A stretch of 64,000 bases of DNA from Clarkia xantiana subsp. parviflora (GCA_036873135.1 JAPTYO010000017.1:3472001-3536000), one strand, 5' to 3'. Numbered from the stretch's first letter, positions 34,686 to 46,495 are shown. Translations and numbers: made by a program. The notes: generated from the letters alone by a model not told the origin.

Positions 34686-35389
34686 TGATGGGTTTCGATA
34701 TAGCCGTTAGGCCCATTAACGACGACTAAACGGCGAAGTAGGCCCATTGGGCCCCAAAAGAGGCTTAGAAGACCAATACGAGGGGTCCCGACAAAGTCGG
34801 TCCCGACATACGAGCTGAACGCTCCCGATGATACGCCTTTAAGTAGGCCCCGATGATATGCCTTTAAGTAGGCCCCGATTATATGACTTTGAGTAGGCCC
34901 CGATGATATGCCTTTGAGTAGGCCCCGATATTAAATCCCTGAGAATATTGGCCCTGTCCCGATGACGAGGGGCCCCGAGCGGTGACCAAAGGAGATAACT
35001 CTGGAGTCCCCGACATCCGTCTGGACTTGCCACCAGAGAATGAGGCCGAGAAACACGCCCACTATCAACATAGTGGGGAAGTGGCCTGGAAAGACGGAAC
35101 GTGGGCAAGTGTCCGAGATAAACGGAACGTGGGCTAACTGCCCCCAGTAGTTATCACAAACAGGTAACTGGGGTAACTCCTCCCCTATATAAAGGAGGGA
35201 GTTACCTCAGGATAACCACGTTCATACTTACATACTGATACTTGCTTGCCCGCATCGAGATACTCATTTAAGCATCGGAGAGGGATTCTGTGTCACCGCC
35301 TGGTCTATCCCCTTCTTGCAGGATTACTTGGAGCGAAGGAGTTCGGACTTCCGCCAAGAACGTACCGGAGTTCCAACCATGATCCAACA
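34686..35389 (+). repeat. el.1 3' LTR
   Basis: 704 bp, TGATGGGTTTCG to GATCCAACA, with the 28-bp units at about 34826-34930 and a TATA box at about 35185. Followed by the CATAC duplication. Confidence 0.95.
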
Positions 35390-35394
35390 CATAC

Positions 35395-35741
35395 CAAAAA
35401 GAACGTTTGGGTTACGTATATACACTTGCATGATTACATATGTATTTTCTATACACGCATACTCGCTACACTAACCATGTTAGCAGTTACAATCTCTTCC
35501 ACCAAGCAATAGGGAGGAAACCAATTCCAATATGTGGAGACTAAGTGTGGGGATATTTGAATTCACCCCTTTATATACACCTATGGATATGATTACTGCT
35601 GTCCAAGTCCAAGGAGGGATACGACATAATAAGGTCCACGAGCCGACGGATAATAAGTCCATCTCGAGGTAACACCCGAACATAAATCGAACGTATTCTC
35701 TATAGAAAATAGAGTCAAGGTGGGGCCATGCCACCACTTGA
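35395..35741 (+). other. D interior, 3' end
   Basis: Resumption of D after el.1. No gene; it leads to D's polypurine tract. Confidence 0.7.
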
Positions 35742-35753
35742 CTCGAGGGCAAA
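35742..35753 (+). other. D polypurine tract
   Basis: CTCGAGGGCAAA directly before TGATGCG, of the same type as the CTTGGGGGCAAA of the Tat elements. Confidence 0.75.
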
Positions 35754-36835
35754 TGATGCGTATACGTCCGATTCGTATTCGTTTTATATTATTCGGACTT
35801 CTAATACGCGTCAAACCCACTAAACGGTTTCGAATTATTCACCCGCGAGTACTAAAAGATCCGGGGCACGCGCGTACGCACCCCGGACTTGCATCGCGTC
35901 CGGATTGTAAAGCAATCCGGACCGGCTCCAGATTGTCTTGCAATCGGAGCCGGTTTGGATTGCAGGACAATCCGGACCGGCTCCAGATTTTCTTGCAATC
36001 CGAACCCGGTACGGATTGTCCCGTCACCCCGGACCTCCCGGGATCCGTGCGATACCTCGGGACGGTCCGGATTCCTCCTATTATTGACGCGTAAACCCCT
36101 ACGTAAACAGTGCATGTGCAAACCCTCCTGATGTCAGCTTTACTCCCGTCTACGCTCGGCTCATACTTTGCATTGAACCGACGTTGGACCGTTCAAAACC
36201 CGGTTTGATTCCAAGGTTCCCTATAAATAGGAGCCTTGATCATTCATTTCCCAATTTAACTTAACAGCGGAAGCACTGCCCTCTCTCTAACTTTCTCTCT
36301 CTAAAATACATGACTTAAGCTCCGGAGAGTGTTCATCGCACTCCGCCCCCCCCCCCCCCTCGCGTGGTGTGCGATACTGCCCCTCTTGGAAGTATACGGA
36401 GACGCACGAGCCCCGACATGTGGGAAGACTCAGCAAGTCAACAACCCGAGGCATCTTCCCGCATCAATACAAGGACTCGACACTTTGTCTAGTCTGGGTC
36501 CCGACACTCTACTAGACGCAGATACGTACATACTCCGCCAAGGTGTGCATACCCCGCTGTGTACGCATTCTCTGCAAGACGCGCATATGCGTATACTACA
36601 CTAGGCGTGCACGCGCGCACATACTACAAGACACGCACATGCGAAGACCCTACAAGATACCCAAACACTTAGCCATTTTAAGGGCTTGCAAGTCTCCGAC
36701 TCCCTGACAGTCCGACGCTCCAACACTCTGACAGCCCGAAACCCCGACTGTCGGATATCCGCGAGCTCAAATAACCTGTCAGCATAACTACACAACACTT
36801 CAAGAACCCGACGACTTTCGAGTCAACGACCCGCA
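35754..36835 (+). repeat. D 3' LTR, missing its last ~16 bp
   Basis: Aligns with 17321-18326. Extra CCGGATTG..CAATCCGGA units are inserted at about 35905-36010. TATA box CCCTATAAATAGGAGC at about 36219; poly-C run at about 36345-36359. The alignment ends at GACCCGC-AAAG, where 17321-18342 continues to GGATCCAACA. From there the sequence is el.2 gag. Confidence 0.85.
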
Positions 36836-37849
36836 AAGGGTAAGGAGCCAGCCCAGTCGGAGCAGTTCGTGGTCGACGAGCCTGGCCCGGTGTAACATAG
36901 GACCATCCCTCTTAGTGGTCCTATCACCCCCGACCAGGTGGTGAAGATCGTGAATATCTGTATGGGAGACCAAAAGAAAATGATGACAGAGCCGAGGGGT
37001 CGATCCACTCATCCCTTTGTTCCCTGACTGGTGAACACCACGGTCCCGCCGGGGCTGGGTATCCCAACAATCAAGAAATACGATGGCGAGGGAGATCCGG
37101 TTCGCCACGTCCAGAAGCATGTCATGGCTTGTCTAGGCAGAGCCCCGAATGACGACATAGTGTGCGTCTTGTTCCCACGCACACTTAGCGAGAGGGCCCT
37201 GACGTGGTTCTTCAGCCTTCCCCCAGGATGCATCTCTAGCTGGACTCAGATGCATGATCGCTTCATCCAGCAATACCAGGGCCGTCGGCGTCTCCTGAAA
37301 AGCGCGAGGTCCCTGGCTGAGGTGGTACAGAGGCCCGAAGAATCTCTGGCGCATTACTACCAGAGGTACACCGCCAGCGTGGCCGAGATTGACGAGGAAA
37401 TGACGGAGGGAGAGACCATCCGTACCTTCATTCGAAACCTAACTGCACCGTATGGTTCTGGCCTGATGCACAGCGTGGCTGAGAAGGCTGTGTGGAACAT
37501 GGAGGCCCTGCAGAAGAGGGTGAAGCAGCAAATCGACGTCCAAGAGCCGAAGATAGTTGCTGGAGACCTCGACCCACCAAAATCAAACAAGGGGAAGCAG
37601 TCGTTCAAACCCTCGGATGATCGCAGGGGGAAAGATAAGCCTGAGAACAGTCGGGGTCGAGGTCGTCCCGATCGGAGCGAAGACAAACGTCCGTCGAAGT
37701 CGAATAAGCGGGAGGACCACTACACCCCTCTCATTTGTTCCATGGGTGCTGTGTTAGCAGTGATGGACCGACAAGGTCTCGTCAGGTACCCCCCCGAAGA
37801 AGGATGGAGAGACCATAGGAGCCCGTACCGTACCGAATCACGACACTAA
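36836..37849 (+). pseudogene. gag: el.2 Gag, 5' truncated
   Basis: Reads through KKMMTEPRGRSTHPFVP, EGDPVRHVQKHVMACLGRAP, VLFPRTLSERALTWFFSLP and FIQQYQGRRRLLKSARSLAE, matching el.1. In-frame stops occur at about 36892 (CAA to TAA) and 37027 (CGA to TGA). Near 37830 a deletion of about 24 bases removes the first half of the CxxHxxxGHDTxxC-type motif and shifts the frame. The RS tract follows in another frame (from 37913). Confidence 0.88.
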
Positions 37850-37912
37850 CCATTGTCGGGAGTTGAAGAAAGAGATTGAGAAACTGATCAGCAGGGAAAG
37901 CTCAATGAATTT

Positions 37913-40900
37913 GTGGCTGGACAACGGAGCCGATCACGTTCCCGGTCCCGATCGCGGTCCCGTTCCCGATCCCGGGGCCGATCCCCGAAGCAGGATAAGC
38001 CCAAGTCTTCCAATGCCCGCAAGGAGAAGCGGGGAACTATTAATGTGATTCATGGAGGACTTGCTGCAGGAGGAGATACTACGGCGGCTCGGGAGGTCTA
38101 TGCTTCTCGGATTCCCATTGCTGTGGTACTGGGCAAGAGGGCCCAAAATTGGACTCCAAAAGAAGAAATGGTGATTCCCTTCTCAACGGAGGACCTGATA
38201 GGCGTGGAGACCCCGCACGATGATGCTTTGGTCGTGACCCTGAACGTGGATGGGTACGAGATGAAGCGAATCCTGATTGACGGAGGGAGCTCCTCCGATA
38301 TTCTGTTCATGAATGCACTGGAGGCCATGGGAAAAACCAAGAAGGACTTAAAGCCCGCAGACTTCCCGATGGTTGGATTTTCTGGCTCCACTTCTTACCC
38401 GGTGGGGATGATTACTTTACCGGTTGAGTTCGGTAGTGGCTGGAAGTCGGAGAAGAGGAACGTGGAATTCGTGGTCGTCGAGTCCGCGGGGACATATAAT
38501 GCAATTATCGGGAGGACTACCATCAACTCACTGGGGGCAGTTGCCTCAACTATCCATCAGAAGCTGAAGTTCCCGACTGACCACGAAATCGGGGAGGTCC
38601 AGGGCGATCAGATAGCTTCTAAGAGGTGCTATGTCAATGCCACTCGAAGGAGGAATCGGGAGGCTATGAATGTTTTCCAGACTGACGCTGATCCCCGAGA
38701 GGAGTTTGGACGTCCCGCCCCGATGGATGATTTGGAGGTCGAGATTGATGGACCTCAAAGAAAGGTGAAAATCGGGTCCGCTCTGTCGGAGGAGACGGCC
38801 CGAGAACTGATTGATTTGCTGAAGGAGTTCAAGGAGCTATTTACCTGGTCCCCGAGCGACATGCTAGGAATCAGCCCCGATATAATTACTCACGAGCAGA
38901 AGATTGACCCCGCGATCAAGCCAGTCACACAGAGAAGGCGTCTGATGGGTGCCGACAAGAAGATCGCGATCCAGCAAGAGGTGGGCAGGTTGCTCGATGC
39001 TGGATTCATTAAGGAGCTCCGATTCCATACTTGGGTTGCAAACCCAGTCCTGGTGAAGAAGAGCAATGGTAAGTGGCGGATGTGCGTCGATTTCCGCGAC
39101 CTGAACAAGGCATGCCCGAAGGATTGCTACCCGCTCCCGAGGATCGACCAGCTGGTGGATGCTACATCGGGACATGAGTTGCTAAGCTTTATGGATGCAT
39201 ACTCTGGCTACAACCAGATCAAAATGTCCAAGGAGGATGCCCCCCATACCGCTTTTTATGCTGATAGCGACATCTATCATTATGATGTTATGCCCTTTGG
39301 ACTAATCAATGCAGGCGCAACTTATCAAAGGATGGTGAACAAGTTGTTTGGGGACATCTTGGGGAAAACAATGGAGGCTTATGTGGACGACATGCTGGTG
39401 AAGTCCCGACAGGCCGAGGACCATGTTCACAACTTAGCCACAGCATTCAAGCGAATGAGGCTCCATCAAGTTCGCTTGAACCCGACCAAGTGTGCCTTCG
39501 GAGTACACTCAGGGAAGTTTATGGGCTTCATGGTGAGCCAGAGGGGAATCGAGGTGAACCCGGAGAAGCTGAGGGCCATTGAGGAGATGAAGTCCCCGAC
39601 GAACCATCGGGAGGTACAAGTGTTGAATGGTCGATTAGCCGCGATGAATCGCTTCCTGTCCAAGGCGAGCGACCGATCCATGTCGTTCTTCGAAGTGTTG
39701 AGGGCCAACAAGAAGTTTGAATGGACTGCCAAGTGCGAAGAGGCGTTCCAGGCACTCAAGCAGCACCTTCGCACCCTCCCGCCATTGGCAATGCCCATCC
39801 CAGGCGAGCCACTCTATCTGTATTTGGCTGTTTATGAATTTGCTGTTAGCTCTGTCTTAGTAAAGGTTGTAGAGGGTAGCCAAGTCCCCGTCTATTATGT
39901 AAGCAAGGCACTCGCCAAGTCTGAAATGAATTATCCTGCCGTTGAGAAGTATCTCTATGCGTTGATTATTACTGCTCGGAAGCTGAGGCCTTACTTCCAC
40001 GCGCATGAAATTACTGTTTTGACGAATCAACCCTTGAAACATTTTTTGAACCGACCTGATGCGTCGGGGAGATTAGTGAAATGGGCAGTCAAGCTTAGTG
40101 AGTTCCGCATTCACTTTGCTCCGAGGACGGCTATTAAGGGCCAAGCGTTGGCGGATTTCATAGTAGAGTCTACAGCCCCCGATCTAGAAGAAGCGGGCCC
40201 CGTAGAGGGGGCAACCATGGAGGTCCCGATAGCAGAGCAGTCAGAACAGCCCGACACCGAAAATACTTGGGAGATGTACACCGATGGCTCCTCAAATTCA
40301 GAAGGATCGGGAGCAGGTTTCGTACTGATACCACCAGACGGAGGCGAGCCCCTCCGATACGCCTTGGCCTTGACATTTAGGGCCACCAACAATGAGGCTG
40401 AGTATGAGGCTCTCATCACTGGCCTTAAGATTGCTAAAGGAACGGGAGTTGGTCACTTAAAGGTAAAGTGCGATGCTAGCCTGATCGTGAACCAAGTCCA
40501 AGGGCGATATGAAGCAAAGAGCCCAATGATGAAAAAGTATCTTCGCGAGGTACAAACCCTGAAGGAGAGTTTCAAGAGTTTCGATATTGAGGCGATCCCG
40601 AGGGAGGATAATGCGGAAGCAGATGCCTTGAGCATGTTCGCCTTGGGGGCACCCCTCGACGAAAGTCGGAAGGTGCATTTCTTGGAGAAGGTGATCCTGT
40701 CAACCACCGATCAGTCAGAGGTTTGCGCCAATGAGATCGGATCGGAGGACCCCATTGGGATGACCCCAATAGTCGCGTACCTGACTACGGGGGCAGTCCC
40801 CGATGAGGAAGTGGCAGCAGGCAAAATACGTCGAATCGCGCCCAATTATGTGATGGTGGACAATCAGCTGTACAAAAATGGGTATTTAACCCTTTATCTG

Positions 40901-41989
40901 AAATGCGTGGCCGAGCCCGACACCGGTCGGATCCTTAGGGAGGTGCACGAAGGATATTTGGCCTGTCACGAAGGTGCCCGATCCATCGTGAGGAAAGTGT
41001 TGAACTTGGGCTATTACTGGCCCTCGATGAACAAGGAGGCAACGATGCTAGTCCGATCCTGTGGCGCTTGCCAGAAGTACGCCCCGAACATCGTGGCTCC
41101 AGCTGCCGATCTGACGACCATCAAGAGTGCTTGGCCCTTCTCGCAAAGGGGAATCGAACTGGTGGGACCCCTTCCAGTTGCAAAAGGTCAGTATCGATAC
41201 TTAGTTGTGGCTATTGATTATTTTTCGAAATAGATAGAAGCCAAGGCATTGGCCAAGACAACGGGGAACCACATCCTCAAATTCCTCCAGACCCATATCA
41301 TATCCCGATACGGGATCCCCAAGGTGGTGATCAGCGATAATGGTCCTCCGTTCAACGGGGCCCAGTGGAAGGAGTACTTGGAGGAACTGAAAATTGAGAA
41401 TCGGACAGACTCTGTCCGTCATGCTCAAACCAATGGACAAGTGGAATCAGCCAACAAGATCGTGATGGACGGCCTGAAGAAGAGGGTCCACGCCTTGAAG
41501 GGCAAATGGCTGGACGAGCTGGAAAATGTACTTTGGGCTGTCAGAACAACACCCAAAAGATCAACCGGGGAGACTCCGTTTCGCCTTGTCTATGGCACGG
41601 AAGCAGTTGCTCCCATCGAAATAGCTGTGACATCCCATCGGACGAGGTATTATGAACCTCTGTCGAATTATGAAATGAGGCGTCTGGACTTGGACTTGGT
41701 CAAAGAGAAGAGGCGGAGTGCCGAGGAGGTCCAGGCTCGGATGCGCTTGGCAACGGCCCGATATTACAATCGACGAGTCAAGTCTCGACAGTTCTTTGTC
41801 GGGGAACTAGTGTGGCGTCGGAACGAATTCACCCTTTTGGACCGGATCAACAAGATGTCACCAAAATGGGAAGGACCTTATAAGGTCATGGGGATGCCAA
41901 CTCGGAATGCGTATAAGTTGGAAGACCTCGATGGCAATGTGCTGAAGCATTCTTTTAGTGGCGAGCACTTGAAGAAATGTCATGCTTGA
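37913..41989 (+). pseudogene. pol: el.2 Gag RS tail and Pol, one in-frame stop
   Basis: A continuous 1106-codon reading runs to a TAG at 41231 (TGG Trp in el.1), then on to TGA at 41987. Residues 5-23 are an RS-dipeptide tract. The protease has IDGGSSSDILF (Asp about 122). RT has CVDFRDLNKACPKD and YVDD (490-493). RNase H spans about 625-750. The second, archaeal-type RNase H starts MYTDGSSN (Asp 791) with NNEAEYEAL. The integrase zinc region HEGARS..SCGACQKYAP is intact, but the first catalytic site reads RGIELVGPLP where el.1 has WGIDLVGPLP, so the expected Asp is Glu. SDNGPPFNG and NGQVESANK are kept. The RT and RNase H parts look undamaged. Confidence 0.93.
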
Positions 41990-42605
41990 TGTTAAGTCGC
42001 CTTCAGTGGTGCAAGTTATTAAGTCGCCTTCAGTGGTGCAAGTTATTAAGTCGCCTTCTGTGGTGCAAGTTATTTATTAAGTCACCTTCAGTGGTGCAAG
42101 TTGTTTATTAAGTCGCCTTCAGTGGTGCAAGTTGTTTATCGTGTTGAGCCATCAATGAATAAAGAGGTTGCTTCCGATTAAATCGCCTTAAGTGGCGTGG
42201 TATCGCCTTAAACGGCACGATTAAATCGCCATAAGTGGTGTAGCAAAACCGCCTTAAGTGGCATGGTTTCGCCTTAAATGGCACGATTAAATCGCCTTAA
42301 GTGGTGTAGATAAGTTGCCTTAAGGGGCACGATTAAATCGCCCTAAGTGGTGTAGATAAGTTGCCTTAAGGGGCACGATTAAATCGCCTTAAGTGGTGTA
42401 GCAAAACCGCCTTAAGTTGCATGGTTTCGCCTTAAAAGGCACAATTAAATCGCCGTAAGTGGTGTGGAAAATTTGCCTTAAGGGGCACGATTAAATCGCC
42501 TTAAGTGGTGTGGGTAAAATGTCTTAAGTGACGCGTCGAAATTTCTCTTAAGTTATATGGCCGAATTGCCTTAGGTGGCGTAGTTAATTCACCTTAAGTG
42601 GTGCA
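41990..42605 (+). repeat. el.2 3' tandem repeat array
   Basis: First five copies of a ~30-bp unit (AAGTCGCCTTCAGTGGTGCA), then longer units of CACGATTAAATCGCCTTAAG / GTGGTGTAG.. / GCATGGTTTCGCCTTAAA. Same family as in el.1 but with a different copy number. Confidence 0.87.
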
Positions 42606-42697
42606 AACGATGATCGGAACCAAAAAAGATTATATTATAAAGATCTGGGAGGTTCGCAACAAAGAAGGAAATTACAAGGACTCGAAAAATAAAGCAA

Positions 42698-45405
42698 TCA
42701 AGCTCGATCCTTCGCAGCGTCGAGGGGAGCAGGGTCCACGAGATCTGTGGCAGAAAGCTCCGCGACCGGAGGATCGGATCCTGGAAGATTGGTTGCGGGA
42801 GGATCAGACTCTGAAGGATTAGCCGCGGGAGGGTCGATCATCGGGGGCTCTGTCGTCGGGATGTCTGCACTTGGAGGCTCCACCATGCCTTCAACACCCA
42901 CGGTCCCTCGGGGGTGTTGCCCCCGTCACTCTCCTCATAAAGGCTGAAATACCTCTCCGCGAAGGGGGCGAGAGTCTGGGACTTGGTAAAGTCAATGGCA
43001 CCCCTATACTCCAGATGGAGCTCTTCAACAGCATTAAGCAGGGTGTTTTCCACCTCCGCCGTACAGAACTTCACCGCATCCGCTTGAAAAGCTTCGGAGC
43101 CCCGATAATCCTCCCGACCTTTGGCTTTAGCTTCCGCCAGCTTGCCAGGGAACTCGGCAACCTCCCGCTCCAGCTGTCGGGACCGGTTGGCGAGGAGGAC
43201 TTTCTCAGCCTCCAGCCCCGCCTGGGCATCCTCCAGAGCCTTCTTCTAAGGGACATGCCTGTCCCGATCCTCCGCGTGCCCCTGCTGCTCTTCCTGGAGC
43301 CTTTGGCGCTCCTGCTTCAGCAACCTCTCGAAATCGTGGACCTGCCTCAAGAGGTCTCGAGTCTTCTGGTTAAGGAGGGCATGCTCCTTAACCAACTTCC
43401 CCTTTGACGACTCGGAGGCAGCCAGATCCTCCCTGAGCTTGGCAAAGACCTCGGGGGCCGCCTTGGCTCGCTCCTGCTCCAGGGCCTCCTCCAGGGCCAG
43501 GATGAACCCGAAACAGCGGTGTTGGTCTGCCATTTCCTGTGAAAAGGAAAAGAAAAGGTTAGTACACGAGAATGTTTTACCTTGTATGCTAAAGTGTAAA
43601 AGCAGGAAGCCTTACCTCCACTCGACGGATGGCCATTTCGCGAATCTCCTGGTGGAGGTGCTCCCGGGTCAAGGAAATCGGAAGCTTTAGAGACGGCGGA
43701 ACTGAACCTGCCAGCAAGTGCAGGCCCTGTTCCGGTGGTGTATCACCCCGACGAAGCGGGACCCCCTGCAACGACTCGATCGGGGTCCAGGGAGCCCCCG
43801 CCTAGTCGGGGGTATAAAGCTGGTAGAAGCTCCCGTCTAAGGGGAGAGGAGGAATGACGCCCTGAGTATCGAAGGTGCGGGCCTCCGAGCCGCCATAAGA
43901 ACCCGCCGGCTCCTCGGGAGTCAGGCTCAAGACCTGCGACGACTGCTGCGCCGGAGAAGATGGAGGCGGCCCTTCGGGAGTCGGCTCCAGCGGGGTCTGC
44001 CTTGCCCCCCGACGACGAACCAGGGGCTGGTCCTCGCTTGCCTCCTCGGAAGAATGAGAGACATCCAGGTCCATCACCTGACGGAACTGGCCGTCCGTCG
44101 GGGCGTCTTCGGTCCTCGATCTTGTCGGGACAGGAAGTGACAGGAGGAGCTCTCCGACCCGAGCATCGGAGGGTGGCGTTCCCCCGGAAGCTCCAGCTCC
44201 CGATCGACCTGCAGCTGGAGGACGAGAAGCTTCAGAAATAAAGTCAGGAAGCTGATCAACAGTTGAATTGCGGAGCGGAGTTGTTTACCTTCCTCAGGAG
44301 TCTTGGTGTTGGAGGTGCCAATGAGGAGGTGGCCCTCTTTGAAGACTTTCTCTTCCTCGTGGGGCGAGGGACAGCATTAGTCTCCGCCTGCTTAAGCATG
44401 AGATTGGTCAGCAATGATATCTTCTTAGCTGCAAAGACGAAAACGAAAAGACGTTTAGAATATTACCCAAGGAACGAGGTTAAAAGGGCCGTCGAAGAGT
44501 TGACCCCCGGAGAAGATATCAAGGAGCCGGATCCCGGTCAGAACCAGGTCCCGCTCCCTGATGGAGTTGGCGTCGAGGGGAGCAAAAAACTGCCCCCAGC
44601 GATATAGCTGGATGCAGTGGAGAATCTGGAAATCCTCCTCGGAGTAGGTGTGGAAAGCGGGGGCAGGGTCCGCTTCGACCTCCCATCGGGGCCACGGAAT
44701 GGAGCTGTTGCGGATGAAGAAATATCTCCTCTTCCAGCCACTGTTGTCGGGCCCCGAATCAGTGATGAGCCCCCGACCCTTGGCGACCTTCCAGGTGTCG
44801 CCATTCCAGCTGTATCGAGAGAGCTGCGCCTTGCTCAACTTAGGCATCCGCGTATAGAAGGCACAGACCCCGACGTCATTGCACTTTAGCCCATAGAAGG
44901 TCCGGAAGAGTCGGAGGCTATATGGCCATTGTTGGCGGAGGCAAAGCACGCGGAAGGCGTTCCACACACGGATGGCATGGGGGGAGAAGGTAGTCGGATG
45001 TATTTTATAATATTTGCACATCTCGACCATGTCACCATAGAAAGGGAAGCGAATCCCTGCCGATATTTGCCCGGTGGAGACAAATACCTCCCCTTCTCGG
45101 GGACGAGTGACCGCAGAATCACCCGGGACGCGAGGCCAAGGATAAGGGAAGCGAGGCTCCCAGGTGGAAGTAATGCACCCCTCCCGGAGAGCTGCATCAT
45201 AGGCGGTGTCCGAAATCTCATTACAAGCATACTCGAACTTGAAGGGTTTCCTCCCCCCGGAACTGGACTCACCGTCTGGAAAGTAATCAGGGCAAGAAAA
45301 GGCACAGCTGATTTCTGCAAAAGTTTGGGTAAGTTGATGAAGATGAAAGGAAAAACTATGCTAACAAGTTTCTTCGGAATCGAAAGAGGAAATCTTACCA
45401 GACAT
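42698..45405 (-). pseudogene. el.2 antisense multi-exon gene (gypsy-type 'transposon protein' domain plus coiled coil)
   Basis: Exon 1 is ATGTCTG (45405-45399). Intron 45398-45315 (GTAAGA..TTTTGCAG). Exon 2 (45314-44467) reads MSEISCAFSCPDYFPDGE across the joint, then HAIRVWNAFRVLCLRQQWP, YSWNGDTWKVAKGRGLITD and NSSIPWPRWEVEAD. This resembles the Pfam family 'putative gypsy type transposon' (Transposase_28). Intron 44466-44424 or -44429; then a basic stretch RPTRKRKSSKRA, possibly a nuclear signal; the link to the next exon near 44230-44290 is unclear. Intron 43615-43537 (GTAAGG..TTCACAG) precedes EMADQHRCFGFILALEEALE and a long coiled coil, then a Pro/acidic tail to 42698. TAG codons at about 43804 and 43248 and a frameshift near 42900 break it. 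Role unknown. Confidence 0.8.
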
Positions 45406-45551
45406 GTCGAATCGGAGAGGAAAGGATGAGCTTGATGGTCGGAGGTCCTGGTCGCCGGAGTGCTGATCCGAGATTAGAAAGGAGAGCTTGAACTTTTGAA
45501 AACACAGAGAATGAAACGGTAGAGAATAACTGAATAGTGCCAAGATTTGGG

Positions 45552-45558
45552 TTTTTAT
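45552..45558 (-). promoter_or_regulatory. TATA box of the el.2 antisense gene
   Basis: The complement reads CTCCTATAAAAACCC, about 150 bases upstream of the ATG at 45405, with a C/T-rich leader between. It is separate from the LTR promoter and faces the other way. Confidence 0.62.
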
Positions 45559-45820
45559 AGGAGAGAGGATAGGCAAAGAGACGTTGTGATCTGAACCGTT
45601 GAAGATGAAGCGCCTCAACCAGAATCGTCGAAACACTAGGGACAAAAAGGCTATAAAGCGCTTTTTCAAAAAAGCAGGCACGGGCACTCAAGACGTCACT
45701 TCATCACTCATCGCATTTAATAGGTGAGTAATCGAGAAATCTTTTCGGATTCGGTGGTTATCCTCGGAATATCGAAAGGTCCGAAGTTGGAAGACACGAC
45801 GAACTATAAGTCCCTCGGGT

Positions 45821-45832
45821 CTTGGGGGCAAA
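45821..45832 (+). other. el.2 polypurine tract
   Basis: CTTGGGGGCAAA directly before the LTR. Confidence 0.85.
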
Positions 45833-46495
45833 TGATGGGTTTCGATATAGCCGTCAGGCCCATTAACGGCGACTAAACGGCGAAGTAGGCCCACTGGGCC
45901 CCAAAAGAGGCTCAGAAGACCAACACGAGAGGTCCCGATAAGGTCGGTCCCGACATACGAGCTGAACGCTCCCGATGATATGCCTTTAAGTAGGCCCCGA
46001 TGATACGCCTTTAAGTAGGCTCCGATGATACGCCTTTAAGTAGGCTCCGAAGTTGAATCCCTGAGAATGCAGGCCCTGTCCCGATGACGAGGGGCCCCGA
46101 GCGGTGACCAAAAGAGATGACTCTGGAGTCCACGACATCCGTCGGGACTTGCCACCAGAGAACGAGGCCGAGAAACACGCCCACTATCAACATAGTGGGG
46201 AAGTGGCCTGAAAAGACGGAACGTGGGCTACAGGGCCGAGATTAACGGAACATGGTAGTTATCTCACAGGTAACTGAGGTGACCCCTCCCCTATATAAAG
46301 GAAGGAGTTACCTCAGGATCATTACGTTGAACATATACATACTGATACTTGCCAGTTTCATCGAGATACTCATTTAAGAATCAGAGAGGGATTCTGGGTC
46401 ACCACCCGGTCTATCCCCTTCTTGCAGGATTACTTGGAGCGAAGGAGTTCGGATTTCCGTCAAGAACATAGCGGAGTTCCAACCGTGATCCAACA
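45833..46495 (+). repeat. el.2 3' LTR
   Basis: 663 bp, TGATGGGTTTCG to GATCCAACA. Three 28-bp units instead of the four in el.1, plus small deletions around 46220-46260. TATA box at about 46291. Confidence 0.93.

Larger units (their letters stand above)
25964..35389 (+). mobile_element. el.1: full-length Tat-lineage Ty3/gypsy element
   Basis: Two LTRs of 704 bp (25964-26667 and 34686-35389), TGATGGG..CCAACA ends and perfect target duplication CATAC (25959-25963, 35390-35394). Order: LTR, PBS, gag, protease, RT, RNase H, archaeal-type RNase H, integrase, tandem repeats, an antisense gene, polypurine tract, LTR. The second RNase H and the antisense gene downstream of pol are marks of the Tat lineage. 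Stops and frameshifts make it non-functional. LTRs differ at 4 of the first 70 bases, so it is not very recent. Confidence 0.95.
17321..36835 (+). mobile_element. Element D: large gypsy-like derivative, 3' truncated, hosting el.1
   Basis: 5' LTR 17321-18342, PBS-like site at 18346, interior 18343-25963 plus 35395-35753 (about 8.0 kb without el.1), polypurine tract GAGGGCAAA, and a 3' LTR from 35754. The ends (TGATG.., PPT ..GGGCAAA) resemble those of the Tat elements here. No gag or pol homology is readable in the interior, so it fits a large retrotransposon derivative dependent on other elements' enzymes. The CATAC duplication around el.1 proves that D was there first. Confidence 0.8.
36836..46495 (+). 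mobile_element. el.2: Tat-lineage gypsy element lacking 5' LTR and 5' gag
   Basis: It is collinear with el.1 from position 27108 onward (gag through 3' LTR) and of the same family. The 5' LTR, PBS and the first ~135 Gag codons are absent. The left edge is a recombination joint with D's LTR. The right edge is a normal LTR end at 46495, followed by copia leader, so el.2 was originally inserted into copy R. Target duplication cannot be verified because the left flank is lost. Confidence 0.9.
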
